In this document: one piece after another, positions 34,877-42,808 of the stretch | Layout: every line of letters starts with the position of its first letter | How positions within the stretch are numbered: the stretch's first letter is position 1 | Assembly (NCBI RefSeq): GCF_030160295.1 | Contig: NZ_BSOB01000020.1 | Span: 17,846-81,845, forward strand | Source: Dyella acidisoli | Lineage (GTDB): Bacteria > Pseudomonadota > Gammaproteobacteria > Xanthomonadales > Rhodanobacteraceae | Length of the DNA stretch: 64,000 nt | Reading direction: 5' to 3' | Notes under the pieces: model-generated | What the model was told of the DNA's origin: nothing | The model's input: the letters and a program-made list of their open reading frames with translations, nothing else | Databases searched by the model: none | Translations under genes and position numbers: made by a program

Positions 34877-35032
34877 ATGGAAATCGACAACTCCTGGTTG
34901 CCGACGCTGCTTTGTACGTTGAATGACGGTATCAAATACACGTATGAGGAAGGATGCCATGAAGGGTGCTTTGGGGAATTTTGCTCGAAGCGTCGTGGCG
35001 CGATCGGTGGAGTTATCTCGTCGTGGCATTAA
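34877..35032 (+). CDS. Small Cys-containing hypothetical protein
   Basis: Possible 51-residue protein, MEIDNSWLPTLLCTLNDGIK onward. It has a cluster of cysteines (EEGCHEGCFGEFCSKR) and an AAAGGA ribosome binding site 7-8 bp before the ATG. I recognise no family. The C-x3-C-x4-C spacing could bind metal, but this is speculation. It is the first candidate gene after the tRNA terminator and is followed 18 bp later by another small frame. Confidence is low because of its length. Confidence 0.35.
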   Translation: MEIDNSWLPTLLCTLNDGIKYTYEEGCHEGCFGEFCSKRRGAIGGVISSWH

Positions 35033-35050
35033 GGCGTAAAGGGCATCGAT

Positions 35051-35278
35051 ATGGCTGAGATTGATGGTGTAACGCTCCGAATGGCTATCCGTGCAGTGCA
35101 CGCGGTGATCAATGATCTCGCCAAGCAGTTGGAAGCGGATAACAGCCCGGAAGCCGGGGAGCTTGAGCTTCGTTTGGTCAAATACGAAAAAGCTTTGGGG
35201 AAGCTCAAGGTTGGTTATGAGGAGGAGCAAAAACACTCCACTAATCTTCCGCCCTTTGCGGAGCTTATTAAGGAGTGA
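35051..35278 (+). CDS. Small helical hypothetical protein
   Basis: 75 residues, MAEIDGVTLRMAIRAVHAVI onward, rich in Glu, Lys and Leu. It is likely two helices, with a heptad-like stretch ELELRLVKYEKALGKLKVGY. No signal peptide, no membrane segment and no recognised family. It lies 18 bp after the preceding small frame, so the two may form a tiny operon. The following 213 bp up to 35491 hold nothing I can identify. Confidence 0.5.
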   Translation: MAEIDGVTLRMAIRAVHAVINDLAKQLEADNSPEAGELELRLVKYEKALGKLKVGYEEEQKHSTNLPPFAELIKE

Positions 35279-35491
35279 GCAAAATTAGCTGGCTATTATT
35301 TTCATTTTCCGCACGAGAGAGGGAAGGAACGTTCTACGCGTTTTAGACGATATGGACTAGGCGGCAAAGTTCGAACATTTCTGTTGATTGAGTTGCACTG
35401 GGTAGCCAAGCCCATTAGAACAAGCGATCCTAGCTAGCAGCTCTTAAGCCGAAAGATATCCCCAGTCCCATGGCTTTTCCGGAGTACCCCG

Positions 35492-36829
35492 ATGCGACAC
35501 GCAGGATGGCTGACTTGTCTTGTCACGCTTGCCGCACTTGTCGGCTTGAATAGCGTTGCATTGGCCGACACTCCTACCACTGCCACCGTCCGCCTCGGCC
35601 ATGCTGCCGTTGCCTTGAACGGCCCCTGGCGATTTTCCACGGGAGACGACCTTCGCTGGGCCGCTCCGGACTTCGACGATAGTCATTGGGAAACCGTCGA
35701 CCTGACACCCGCGCCGGGCGCGCACGATAGCGACGTCGGATTGCCGGGTTACGTTTCAGGATGGAGCCTGCGTGGTCATCCTGGCTACATCGGCTATGCC
35801 TGGTATCGGTTGCGCGTCACCGTCGAAAGCGACGGCGACGCACCGCTTGTGCTGGCCGGACCTACGGATGTCGATTCGACCTATCAGCTCTATGTCGATG
35901 GCAAGCTGTTGGGCGCATCAGGCGTTTTTGCCGGTAAGACGCCCACCGTATACAGCGTGCAGCCAACTGTTTTTGCATTGCCGGGATCGTCGGCAACGAC
36001 TCGCTCTTATCTGATCGCCCTGCGCGTATGGATGGATCCGCTTGATGCCGGTGACGATAGTGGCGGCATCCATATCGCGCCGACGCTGGGCACGAAGGAT
36101 GGCATCGATCTGCTACATCAGGCGCAATGGCTGCAGACCTTCAAAGGCTATGTGGTCGATGCCATTGAACCCGCGGCTTTCGTGTTGCTGGCCATCTTGG
36201 CATGCGGATTGGCCGCCTGTCGCACGCGCGATGCTTATCGTTGGCTCATTACGGCCCTTCTGCTTACGGCATGGCTGCGTGCCAATCAGGTGATTTTCTT
36301 CTGGACGCATGCCGAAAGCTTGCGAGCCTACGACATCGTCACCGCTGTGCTTCTGGTACCTCTGGCGCTAGCTGCCTGGGTGATGGCCTGGCGAGACTGG
36401 TTTGGATGGAAGCCTTCGTGGTTGCCGCGCGTCCTGCTGATAGTGACATTGATCTACATGCTGGCCGCCTTGATCGATCGACCATGGTTCGCTCCAGACG
36501 CCAGTCTCGCATTCAAGGCGATCAGCCATTTCCTAGTATCCGGCTTACGCCTGATCTTCGCGGCGCTTTATCTATGGATCATTGGTTATGGCGTCATGCG
36601 AAAGCCGAGATGGCCTGCGTGGTTGGCGCTGGCTGCTGCATGCTTGATCGGGATCGGCCTGTTCGCAGCAGAACTCACGCGTGTCGGTGTGCCAGGTATC
36701 TGGTTTCCCTACGGAACCGGCGTATCGCGCACGCAATACGCCTACGCTGGCTTCATCGTGCTGCTGTTCGCGTTGCTGTTGCTGCGCATGGTCGATAGTT
36801 CACGAGGGGCGCGTAGGCTGGGATATTAA
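35492..36829 (+). CDS. 7TM receptor-like protein with periplasmic jelly-roll domain, no output domain
   Basis: 445 residues. Signal peptide (MRHAGWLTCLVTLAALVGLNSVALA). A periplasmic beta-sandwich follows, resembling the galactose-binding fold at the start of GH2 enzymes and of some receptor kinases (ALNGPWRFSTGDD, APDFDDSHWETVDLTP, YAWYRLRVTV, YQLYVDGKLLGASG). From about residue 220 there are seven membrane helices, ending 13 residues before the stop. This is the plan of 7TMR-DISM-type sensors, whose C-terminus normally carries a kinase, phosphatase or cyclase. No such domain is present and the next gene is on the other strand. Ligand and partner are unknown; a sugar is plausible. Confidence 0.75.
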   Translation: MRHAGWLTCLVTLAALVGLNSVALADTPTTATVRLGHAAVALNGPWRFSTGDDLRWAAPDFDDSHWETVDLTPAPGAHDSDVGLPGYVSGWSLRGHPGYIGYAWYRLRVTVESDGDAPLVLAGPTDVDSTYQLYVDGKLLGASGVFAGKTPTVYSVQPTVFALPGSSATTRSYLIALRVWMDPLDAGDDSGGIHIAPTLGTKDGIDLLHQAQWLQTFKGYVVDAIEPAAFVLLAILACGLAACRTRDAYRWLITALLLTAWLRANQVIFFWTHAESLRAYDIVTAVLLVPLALAAWVMAWRDWFGWKPSWLPRVLLIVTLIYMLAALIDRPWFAPDASLAFKAISHFLVSGLRLIFAALYLWIIGYGVMRKPRWPAWLALAAACLIGIGLFAAELTRVGVPGIWFPYGTGVSRTQYAYAGFIVLLFALLLLRMVDSSRGARRLGY

Positions 36830-36844
36830 TCCCAGCAGCTCTTC

Positions 36845-36871
36845 GGAAAACGTGTTCTGATCCCTTTGTTA
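36845..36871. repeat. GTGTTCTGA motif copy
   Basis: GGAAAACGTGTTCTGATCCC followed by TTTGTTACG. Related copies are at 40453-40483 and, as an inverted pair, at 41647-41697. It is just after the 7TM gene and may be a remnant of a small mobile or REP-type element. Confidence 0.55.
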
Positions 36872-36879
36872 CGTCAGCA

Positions 36880-37278
36880 CTATTTGCTGTTTTGGAGGAT
36901 GAAGGACTCAAGCTGTGTGATCAGGGTATCGAAGTCCAATGTGTGCTGATCGAGATGCTGTATCTCATCTTCCATCGGAGCTAGTTCATGCGCTAGGTTT
37001 GCGCGATTGAATGATCTTGAGAACCGTTGGATAGAGCGCAGAAAGGAAGCAAAACCGCTACGCCCCCTGACCATCATTCCTTGGGTGCGCACGATCCTCG
37101 TGTATGTCGAGCGGCGTCCCTTCTGTTGAATCATTAACTCCTTCTTGCGTAATGCCAACGCTTTCTTCATGACCTTCAATTCTTTGATGGCTTGCTTGGC
37201 CTCTGCCACACTCTTGACGTTGAGCTTGACTTTGCTTCCATCGAAATGAAGTACCGAACTGCCCGTATACGAGTCCAT
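36880..37278 (-). CDS. Hypothetical coiled-coil protein
   Basis: 132 residues, basic in the first two thirds (AKQAIKELKVMKKALALRKKELMIQQKGRRS) with long predicted helices, and an acidic C-terminal helix (LAPMEDEIQHLDQHTLDFDTLITQLESFIL). ATG 37278 has GGGGAG eight bases upstream, a good ribosome binding site. No family recognised. The composition recalls accessory-island or phage-derived proteins. It is the only gene between the 7TM protein and a secreted cupin and shares the cupin's strand. Confidence 0.6.
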   Translation of the reverse strand: MDSYTGSSVLHFDGSKVKLNVKSVAEAKQAIKELKVMKKALALRKKELMIQQKGRRSTYTRIVRTQGMMVRGRSGFASFLRSIQRFSRSFNRANLAHELAPMEDEIQHLDQHTLDFDTLITQLESFILQNSK

Positions 37279-37330
37279 GATGTGCTCCCCTTTGTCGGTC
37301 CGATGCGCGGTAACTACCTCGCGCCGATTA

Positions 37331-37813
37331 TTACTTCGGGGTTCCTTCCGGAGCTGGCACTAGAACATCGTCATCCTTGCTCCAAGCCGGCGTAGTGATG
37401 GCGTAGAACTTCAGCGTCTCTCCCTTGCTGGCCCTGATCGAGCGGACCACTGCGGGCGGAATAAGAATGTAATCCCCGGGACCTACGGGGTGCGCAGTGT
37501 TGCCTGTCCAAACCTCGCCATGCCCCTCCAAGATAAAGAAGGATTCCTCGCCGACCTTGTTATGGCTCCATGCGCTGGCATGACCAGGGTCGAGTTCGAA
37601 TAGTGCAACGCTGCCGAGCGTAGATTTCGCACCTGCAGGCGCCGAGCGCCCCGTAAGCTCTTTCAGTCGTACACCCTCTGAAACCTGCACGAAGGGCAAT
37701 TTGTCCGGGGAAATCACGTTGGCTGCATCGCCAGCCAGAGCGTTATCTGAAGCACTCATGCCAAACGCTGCAAAGAGCCCAAAGAGGGCATATGAAAAGA
37801 ACCCTTTTTTCAT
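37331..37813 (-). CDS. Secreted single-domain cupin
   Basis: 160 residues with signal peptide (MKKGFFSYALFGLFAAFGMSASDNALA). The cupin motif 1 is HNKVGEESFFILEGHGEVW and motif 2 is VGPGDYILIPPAVVRSIRAS. In motif 1 the usual His pair is reduced to one His (SHNKVGEE) and motif 2 lacks the final His, so the metal site may be incomplete. Function unknown. Just before the gene, the first 50 bp of its 5' region contain no clear promoter. Confidence 0.82.
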   Translation of the reverse strand: MKKGFFSYALFGLFAAFGMSASDNALAGDAANVISPDKLPFVQVSEGVRLKELTGRSAPAGAKSTLGSVALFELDPGHASAWSHNKVGEESFFILEGHGEVWTGNTAHPVGPGDYILIPPAVVRSIRASKGETLKFYAITTPAWSKDDDVLVPAPEGTPK

Positions 37814-38044
37814 AAGGTATCTATCCCTATCGACCTGGAACGGTATGCGAGCATAGCGAAATAGACGGCCAGATGTAGTCTGTTACGACGCTGCGAGTTT
37901 CCAAAAAGCGAGAATCGGTTCGTGAGTGGGCTTGCCCCTAAACACCGGATAATTTTTAATAGCGCATGCCGGCCCGTCCGGTCACCGGAGCCGCCTTCGC
38001 GGCGCAGCGTCAAGCAAGGGATATCCATGTTCAGGAGGAGCAGC

Positions 38045-38485
38045 ATGTTCAAGTGGTTTGGCGTGGCCGCAATGGCCGCCCTGTTGGTACCGCTGGGTGC
38101 TTCAGCGCAATCGGCGCCGTCGTATTTCAAATTGTCGAGCAAACCGGATTTCGCTAAATACCGGCCCGCGCTGGTGGATTATCTGCACAGCCAGCATTAC
38201 CGCAAGGCCAGCCGTTTCTGCCTGTTCGGCACCAAAGACGATAGCGGGGTCACCGCCACGGTGATCTGGCTGGATGGACAGCAGATCATCGATTGGGGCG
38301 GCAATGATTCGGCGCTGGCCGACTCCACGTCTATCGTGCATCTGAAGACCGACGTGGTGCCAACTGAGAGCGATCTGCACGGCAGCACCTATCTGGTTAC
38401 CCGCAAGTGGGTGAAGGACCAGCAAGCCATCTGCAAACAGAACGGCGAGACAGTGCAGATCAGCGCGGCAGATCTCAAGCAATAA
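38045..38485 (+). CDS. Secreted hypothetical protein
   Basis: 146 residues. Signal peptide MFKWFGVAAMAALLVPLGASAQ; the mature part begins SAPSYFKLSSKPDFAKYRPALV. It holds a strand-rich domain (TATVIWLDGQQIIDWGG, TYLVTRKWVKDQQAICKQNG). GGAGGAG lies 6 bp before ATG 38045, which decides the start over the ATG at 38027. No family recognised. It is followed 30 bp later by a SleB-like gene, so the two form a likely operon. Confidence 0.65.
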   Translation: MFKWFGVAAMAALLVPLGASAQSAPSYFKLSSKPDFAKYRPALVDYLHSQHYRKASRFCLFGTKDDSGVTATVIWLDGQQIIDWGGNDSALADSTSIVHLKTDVVPTESDLHGSTYLVTRKWVKDQQAICKQNGETVQISAADLKQ

Positions 38486-38515
38486 ACCAGGAACCTTCTT
38501 CAAAGGAATTGAATC

Positions 38516-39007
38516 GTGATTACGTTACCCGACCCGATGAGCGTCGCGGGCATTAAGGCACGCCTGTTTCTATGCGAATGCCCGGCGCCCAGCGACCACA
38601 GCTACACTCCCGACAGCGCAGCCGAGGCGATCAACCTGATGGATGTGGTGATTCGCAACCGCGTGTTGAATCCGCGCCCGTTCATGGCTACCGGCCCTTC
38701 CGTGCTGGCGGTGGTGCAGGCACGCGGGCAGTTTGCCGGTTTTGGCGGTTACCCCAACATCAGCCCGAGCCTGGTCACGCATGTCCAGGACATTCTCAAT
38801 ATCGCCAACAACGAGCGTGACCAGCGCTCGGCCAATTACAAGGACTTCGTCAGCAAAGTGCTGACTGTGGCCAATGCCAGCAGCAATACCGACCCTTCGC
38901 CTGGCAAGCTGGTAGCTTGGCGCACGCATAACCATTCGTCACCGGGTGCGGGTTTTGTGCTGTTCAAGACGGTGTTGAAGAACGACTTTTATTACAAGGC
39001 CAGCTGA
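38516..39007 (+). CDS. SleB/cell-wall-hydrolase-like protein, no signal peptide
   Basis: 163 residues from a GTG start at 38516. The segment INLMDVVIRNRVLNPRPF then GPSVLAVVQARGQFAGFGGY resembles the N-rich lytic motif of SleB-type cell wall hydrolases (a helix ending NRV, then a VVxxxGQF motif). The family Glu would be the E in AAEAINLMD. No signal peptide is visible, so it may be exported some other way or act in the cytosol. It is 30 bp after a secreted protein of unknown function. The pair could be an effector or toxin with its partner, but this is only a guess. Confidence 0.6.
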   Translation: MITLPDPMSVAGIKARLFLCECPAPSDHSYTPDSAAEAINLMDVVIRNRVLNPRPFMATGPSVLAVVQARGQFAGFGGYPNISPSLVTHVQDILNIANNERDQRSANYKDFVSKVLTVANASSNTDPSPGKLVAWRTHNHSSPGAGFVLFKTVLKNDFYYKAS

Positions 39008-39507
39008 TACTTCGCGCTCCGGCTGGTCAGATAAGGGGGAATCCCTTATTTGGGAACAGACTCTGATCCCATATGTTTTGCTGAGCAATGCAGCGCAGGC
39101 AGACACCTGCCACGCTGAGATTTATTTCCAATCGCAAATAGCGACAACCCCTGATTTCGGGGATACCCGCGCCTTCACTATCGAATTAGCGTGACGCTGG
39201 CTGATGCCAGCGTGTCGCGTCCGAGCATGAACACACAGCTGCCATCCACATAACAATGCTGGGTCGTTCTGTTGTATTTGCTGTTGGTCGAACCAGCTAG
39301 TCCAGGAAAGGCTGGATTGCGATGCGTGTTCAAGCTCGCTGCCCCCTCACTTCACCGCCGACGTCAGTTATGGAGGATGGTTCGCCGTCGAGTCGGCGCA
39401 AGACAGCTCGTTTGAGCTTTAGCCCCTTCCGAGGGAGTCTTAGAAGGGTCGAGGGGACGGGAGTGCAGTACGAGGTTTATTGGCCTTTACTTAATGAGGG
39501 GACCGCC
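39008..39507. other. Intergenic region with several hairpins
   Basis: 500 bp with no gene I can support. It contains ATAAGGG-GGAAT-CCCTTAT (about 39030-39048), a probable terminator for the operon before it, without a T-run. A perfect ACGCTGGC-TGAT-GCCAGCGT hairpin lies at 39194-39213. GC falls towards the right end. In-frame sequence from 39322 is open but unlike the following gene in composition. Confidence 0.5.
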
Positions 39508-40242
39508 ATGGAAAATGCTCGCGTATTGTTCATCCCTTTCTCATTTGCGAAGGCGGGGGGAGGAGGGCCAGGGATGGCATACCTTGAGAAGAACGATGAT
39601 TGGATAAAACATCATAAAGAAAAGATAGGAATAAATAATAAGAAAGCTGTGCTGGAGAGCGGCATCGCCTATGACATGTATCAAACTGTGTACTCGGGAA
39701 ATCCTATTCCATTGATCGCCGGTCTCGGCAGAAACGGGCAAATCTACATACGCGGGCATAGTCAAATAGGCTTCGATTACATATACGACTTGGATACTTT
39801 AAAGGCAGAGGACGGTGGCCCGCTTTCTTCTATTCATTGCACAACTGAATTAGTGGAGCAGCTGAATCCGCCGGACAGACGTGGGTGCGGCCGAAGCTTT
39901 GCTTTTGTTCTGACTGCAAAGGAAGTCTTCAATCGCTTAAAGCAGAGCGGCCTGAAGGAAAGTTTTGAAGGAAAAATAAAGTGCTATAACTGCCATAGCG
40001 CTGAAGGGTATCCGTGTTTCGCCGAGGCGCTCGCAGATGAATTCGAAGCGGCCGGTTACACCCGTTGTCGTATCTACGGATATAGAGGCGCGCTTTCTTC
40101 AAAGTATGACGGAGTAAAAGGGCACAAGACGAGTATGGGAGTCTTTAAGGAGGGAGATATGGAGAGAGAAGAGAGGGCGAGTGCAGTCCGCGTACTCGTT
40201 TATCCACGGGAACCCAAAGCGAGTAGTTCTACTGCCAGCTAA
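39508..40242 (+). CDS. Possible clan CD (caspase-like) peptidase
   Basis: 244 residues, in low-GC sequence unlike its neighbours. A hydrophobic strand ends in a His (GQIYIRGHSQIGFDYIYD, His84). About 80 residues later another strand ends in a Cys (GKIKCYNCHSAEGYPC, Cys162). These are the positions and spacing expected for the His/Cys dyad of caspase-fold peptidases such as C13, C14 or C80. A helix follows (FAEALADEFEAAG) and then YTRCRIYGYRGALSSKYDG. The dyad is not in the most usual form (HG and AC), so the call is tentative. ATG 39508 with AATGAGGGG upstream was chosen. No partner gene is obvious. Confidence 0.45.
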   Translation: MENARVLFIPFSFAKAGGGGPGMAYLEKNDDWIKHHKEKIGINNKKAVLESGIAYDMYQTVYSGNPIPLIAGLGRNGQIYIRGHSQIGFDYIYDLDTLKAEDGGPLSSIHCTTELVEQLNPPDRRGCGRSFAFVLTAKEVFNRLKQSGLKESFEGKIKCYNCHSAEGYPCFAEALADEFEAAGYTRCRIYGYRGALSSKYDGVKGHKTSMGVFKEGDMEREERASAVRVLVYPREPKASSSTAS

Positions 40243-40583
40243 GATAAGAATTCTTAACGGAGTCCGCCCTTATCTCCTGGAGCACGTGACATGACAGCGG
40301 GGAGATCACGAACAAGTGGATGAACGACTTGGCCGCAGTCGGTCCAGAACGTATTGCGGCAAGCAAGATCATCGGGATGAGCTTCAAGGCGTGGCGTGGT
40401 AATGCCGTCACCTGAAGTGCGTAGCCTGGGATGGCAATCCCATCCGCCTTTTGAAAAAAAAGTGTTCTGACACCTTTGTTACGGACAGCCTGCGATTGAT
40501 CGCCATGTGAGTCTTGCTGCCCGGGTAAGGAATGGGCAATGATCCGGAAGCGGCACGGCTGCCGATCAACGCACAGGGGAAAT
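40243..40583. other. Intergenic region with gene remnant and GTGTTCTGA motif
   Basis: 341 bp. A short frame from about 40291 to 40414 reads as NKWMNDLAAVGPERIAASKI followed by IGMSFKAWRGNAVT, with good coding character but no start. It may be the end of a lost gene. At 40453-40483 is AAAGTGTTCTGACACC then TTTGTTACGG, a copy of the motif at 36845. No promoter is identified for the hydrolase that follows. Confidence 0.4.
40453..40483. repeat. GTGTTCTGA motif copy
   Basis: GAAAAAAAAGTGTTCTGACA followed by CCTTTGTTACG; matches 36845-36871 with few changes. Confidence 0.55.
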
Positions 40584-41594
40584 ATGCGAAGACTGATCAC
40601 TGCCGCGCTTGCGGCTACCGTTTCTTGCACGTGTCTTGCGGACCAGAAGATCACCAAGGTCATTGATGATCCCGTCTATACGGCTCCCGTGAAGCTGGTG
40701 GACATCGGCAACGGACAACACCTGAACTTGTATTGTCGGGGTTCCGGTTCGCCGGTCGTGGTATTTGACTCGGGGTTGGGCGATTCCATGATCGCCTGGG
40801 CGCTGGTGCAGCCCACTATCGCAAAGAAGACTACGGCCTGTTCGTTTGATCGTGCTGGATTGGGATACAGCGATGCCATTCGCCGTCCCAGTACGGCATT
40901 AAACCAGTCCGAGGATTTGCATGCCTTGTTGCACGCCGCGCATCTCAAGCCGCCGTACGTGCTTGTGGGGCATTCCATGGCTGGCATGAATGTACGTGTC
41001 TTTGCCGACAAGTACCCCAATGAAGTGGCAGGGTTGGTGGTGGTGGAAGGGTCGCATGAAGACCAGTCGGTAAAAAGTTGGGCCATCGGCGAGCCGGGAG
41101 GGAAGGATCGTTTTGATGCGATGGTCCGCGAGAGGCAAGAGTGCCCCATCCAGGCCGCAAAAGGCTTGGTGAAAGGAACCCCCATATATAAAAAATGCGT
41201 GGACGACGACAACAACCCGCACTTCAGCCCAGCGATCGATGCAGCGCTAGAAAAGTATGAGGTCACCGTCAGATGGCAGGCTGCCGAACTCTCCGAATGG
41301 GAAAACGTCTTTTACGCAAGCGCCGATGAGACACGTGCGACAAGGAAGGATTTTGGCGATATACCCATTATCGCTCTGACGCATTCGCCTTATCCCAAGT
41401 CGGAAAAGGAAACCCAAGACCTGCGCAATCAAAGAACGCTGCTTTGGGAAGGGTTTCACACGCAAGTGGCGAGCATGTCCACGCGTGGCATCAATATCAT
41501 CGTGCCGAACTCTAACCACTACATTCAGTACGATCATCCGCAAGTCGTTATCGATGCCATCAATCAGGCTGTCTCGATTGCCAGAGGGCAATAA
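40584..41594 (+). CDS. Secreted alpha/beta hydrolase
   Basis: 336 residues. Signal peptide MRRLITAALAATVSCTCLADQ. Alpha/beta-hydrolase landmarks: VVVFDSGLGDSMIAWALVQP (oxyanion loop), CSFDRAGLGYSD, the nucleophile elbow LVGHSMAGMNVRVFA, and a C-terminal His in PNSNHYIQYDHPQVVIDAI. The start at ATG 40584 follows CAGGGGAA. It is related to the lipase/esterase-like hydrolases with a two-helix cap; the substrate is unknown. The tail IPIIALTHSPYPKS may hold the catalytic Asp replacement. Confidence 0.82.
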   Translation: MRRLITAALAATVSCTCLADQKITKVIDDPVYTAPVKLVDIGNGQHLNLYCRGSGSPVVVFDSGLGDSMIAWALVQPTIAKKTTACSFDRAGLGYSDAIRRPSTALNQSEDLHALLHAAHLKPPYVLVGHSMAGMNVRVFADKYPNEVAGLVVVEGSHEDQSVKSWAIGEPGGKDRFDAMVRERQECPIQAAKGLVKGTPIYKKCVDDDNNPHFSPAIDAALEKYEVTVRWQAAELSEWENVFYASADETRATRKDFGDIPIIALTHSPYPKSEKETQDLRNQRTLLWEGFHTQVASMSTRGINIIVPNSNHYIQYDHPQVVIDAINQAVSIARGQ

Positions 41595-41625
41595 CGGATG
41601 AGGTGGCTGTAGGTTGGGTTAGTAC

Positions 41626-41651
41626 TAAATATAGGGTCTAAATATAGGGTC
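41626..41651. repeat. Tandem 13-bp duplication
   Basis: TAAATATAGGGTC occurs twice in direct tandem (41626-41638 and 41639-41651), joining a GTAGGTTGGG fragment of the third repeat family (from 41610) to the GTGTTCTG palindrome. It may be a target or replication-slip duplication. Confidence 0.7.
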
Positions 41652-41697
41652 AGAACACTTTTCCTACTGCTGGTTACCGGAAAAGTGTTCTGCCCCC
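41647..41697. repeat. GTGTTCTG palindrome, complete
   Basis: GGGTCAGAACACTTTTCC (41647-41664) and GGAAAAGTGTTCTGCCCC (41679-41696) form an inverted pair with a 14-bp loop. It is the complete form of the motif at 36845 and 40453. Confidence 0.75.
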
Positions 41698-41708
41698 TTT
41701 TCTCGCAA

Positions 41709-42203
41709 ATGGGTGATAACGTGAATGCGCTCTATGCACGCTTGTACGTTTCAACGCAGGATTTATCGTGTGCGAGATCCTACGCCCAGCATCTAATAAA
41801 GAAGGGGTGGCATTCCGCCCCATATGAGCGTCGTGGCACCGTCTATATGCAACAGTCCGCTTTCACCACAGCGCTCGTTGTTAGCTACTGTAGACCTTTT
41901 ACAAGAGGCAAAGGCTGGCCACAATTTCCTGAAAGATTCGTCCGATACACCGTCAATGAAGCTCGACTGCACAGGCGTATCCTCGACCTTCGACATCAGG
42001 TCTACGCGCATTCTGACAGCGAGCGCTACTCAATTCGTCCCATGAAGTTGGGTGCTGACGTTTTCTCTGACATAGTCGGCGCTCCATTTCTTATGCTTAA
42101 AAAAGAAGAGTGCGAGTTAGTCGTCTGCATGATTGATGGCATTTGCAGACTCTTGCAGCCGGAACTTGAATCTCTCAGGAAGGAATTAGCCAAGGATTGG
42201 TAG
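41709..42203 (+). CDS. Hypothetical protein with HEPN-like helical motif
   Basis: 164 residues, MGDNVNALYARLYVSTQDLS onward. The central helix LHRRILDLRHQVYAHSDSERYS has a D-x-R-x5-AH pattern resembling the LRNKVYAH element of some HEPN-type or abortive-infection proteins. The family is not certain. Lower-GC codon use and its location suggest transfer. Start 41709 was chosen over a frame beginning inside the palindrome at 41685. The product is probably cytosolic. The next gene on the strand begins 122 bp later. Confidence 0.55.
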   Translation: MGDNVNALYARLYVSTQDLSCARSYAQHLIKKGWHSAPYERRGTVYMQQSAFTTALVVSYCRPFTRGKGWPQFPERFVRYTVNEARLHRRILDLRHQVYAHSDSERYSIRPMKLGADVFSDIVGAPFLMLKKEECELVVCMIDGICRLLQPELESLRKELAKDW

Positions 42204-42325
42204 GTCTGGCGGAATGCTCAAGTATTTCCGCAAGATTGGGCAGCGATCACCGGAATCCGCACCTTGCGAAGAATTAGCTCGGAAGGCATGCTCGCCCCCT
42301 GGGGAAAGCCAAGGATTATTCGCAC

Positions 42326-42808
42326 ATGACATCTATCACTGACGTACTAATTCCTGTTGTATCCAGTGGCTTAACTGCGGGCATCGTAACTTTTGTTCTA
42401 AACACTAGACAGCAGGAACGCGCGATGAGGCGGGGAAAGCTCGAAGAACTTACTTCGATCCTAAGCCGCCAAATGATCATGCTCAAGAATCAGGTGACTT
42501 ATCTAGAGGCGCTAGTAGCAGGGCGAATTACGAATGATGAATTCGTCGCCTATTTAGAAAAAGATGGCGCGAAGGAGATTCCACATGATCGGGTTCAAGC
42601 ATTAATTACAATCTATTTTCCTGCATTGTTGCCTGAAGTTGAGCGCCTTTTTCATCTTGAGAGTGCTATGCAACAGCAAGAATCTTCTGATGGTAAAATT
42701 AGGCTCAATCAGATACACACTCTCTTTGCCGCGCGAAATGGTTTCTTTGCATCGGTCCTTGCTCAGGCGCCATCTGTAAATGTTCCGCTTTGGAAGATTT
42801 GGCGATGA
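42326..42808 (+). CDS. Hypothetical protein with N-terminal membrane anchor and coiled coil
   Basis: 160 residues. An N-terminal hydrophobic helix (TDVLIPVVSSGLTAGIVTFVL), then a basic short segment (NTRQQERAMRRGKLEELTSI), and a long predicted helix region (QMIMLKNQVTYLEALVAGR, LLPEVERLFHLESAMQQQES). This topology, a single anchor plus cytosolic helices, is common in small defence or stress proteins but tells nothing specific. No family recognised. It follows the HEPN-like gene on the same strand by 122 bp, low-GC like it. Confidence 0.5.
   Translation: MTSITDVLIPVVSSGLTAGIVTFVLNTRQQERAMRRGKLEELTSILSRQMIMLKNQVTYLEALVAGRITNDEFVAYLEKDGAKEIPHDRVQALITIYFPALLPEVERLFHLESAMQQQESSDGKIRLNQIHTLFAARNGFFASVLAQAPSVNVPLWKIWR

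Noticed and set aside
39322..39507. N-terminal extension of the caspase-like gene
   Set aside because: The extra 62 residues are Arg/Ser-rich and unlike the gene; the ATG at 39508 has a good ribosome binding site.
40229..40663. Minus-strand frame of 144 codons
   Set aside because: Its composition and position over the signal sequence of the hydrolase argue against coding; no motif is seen.
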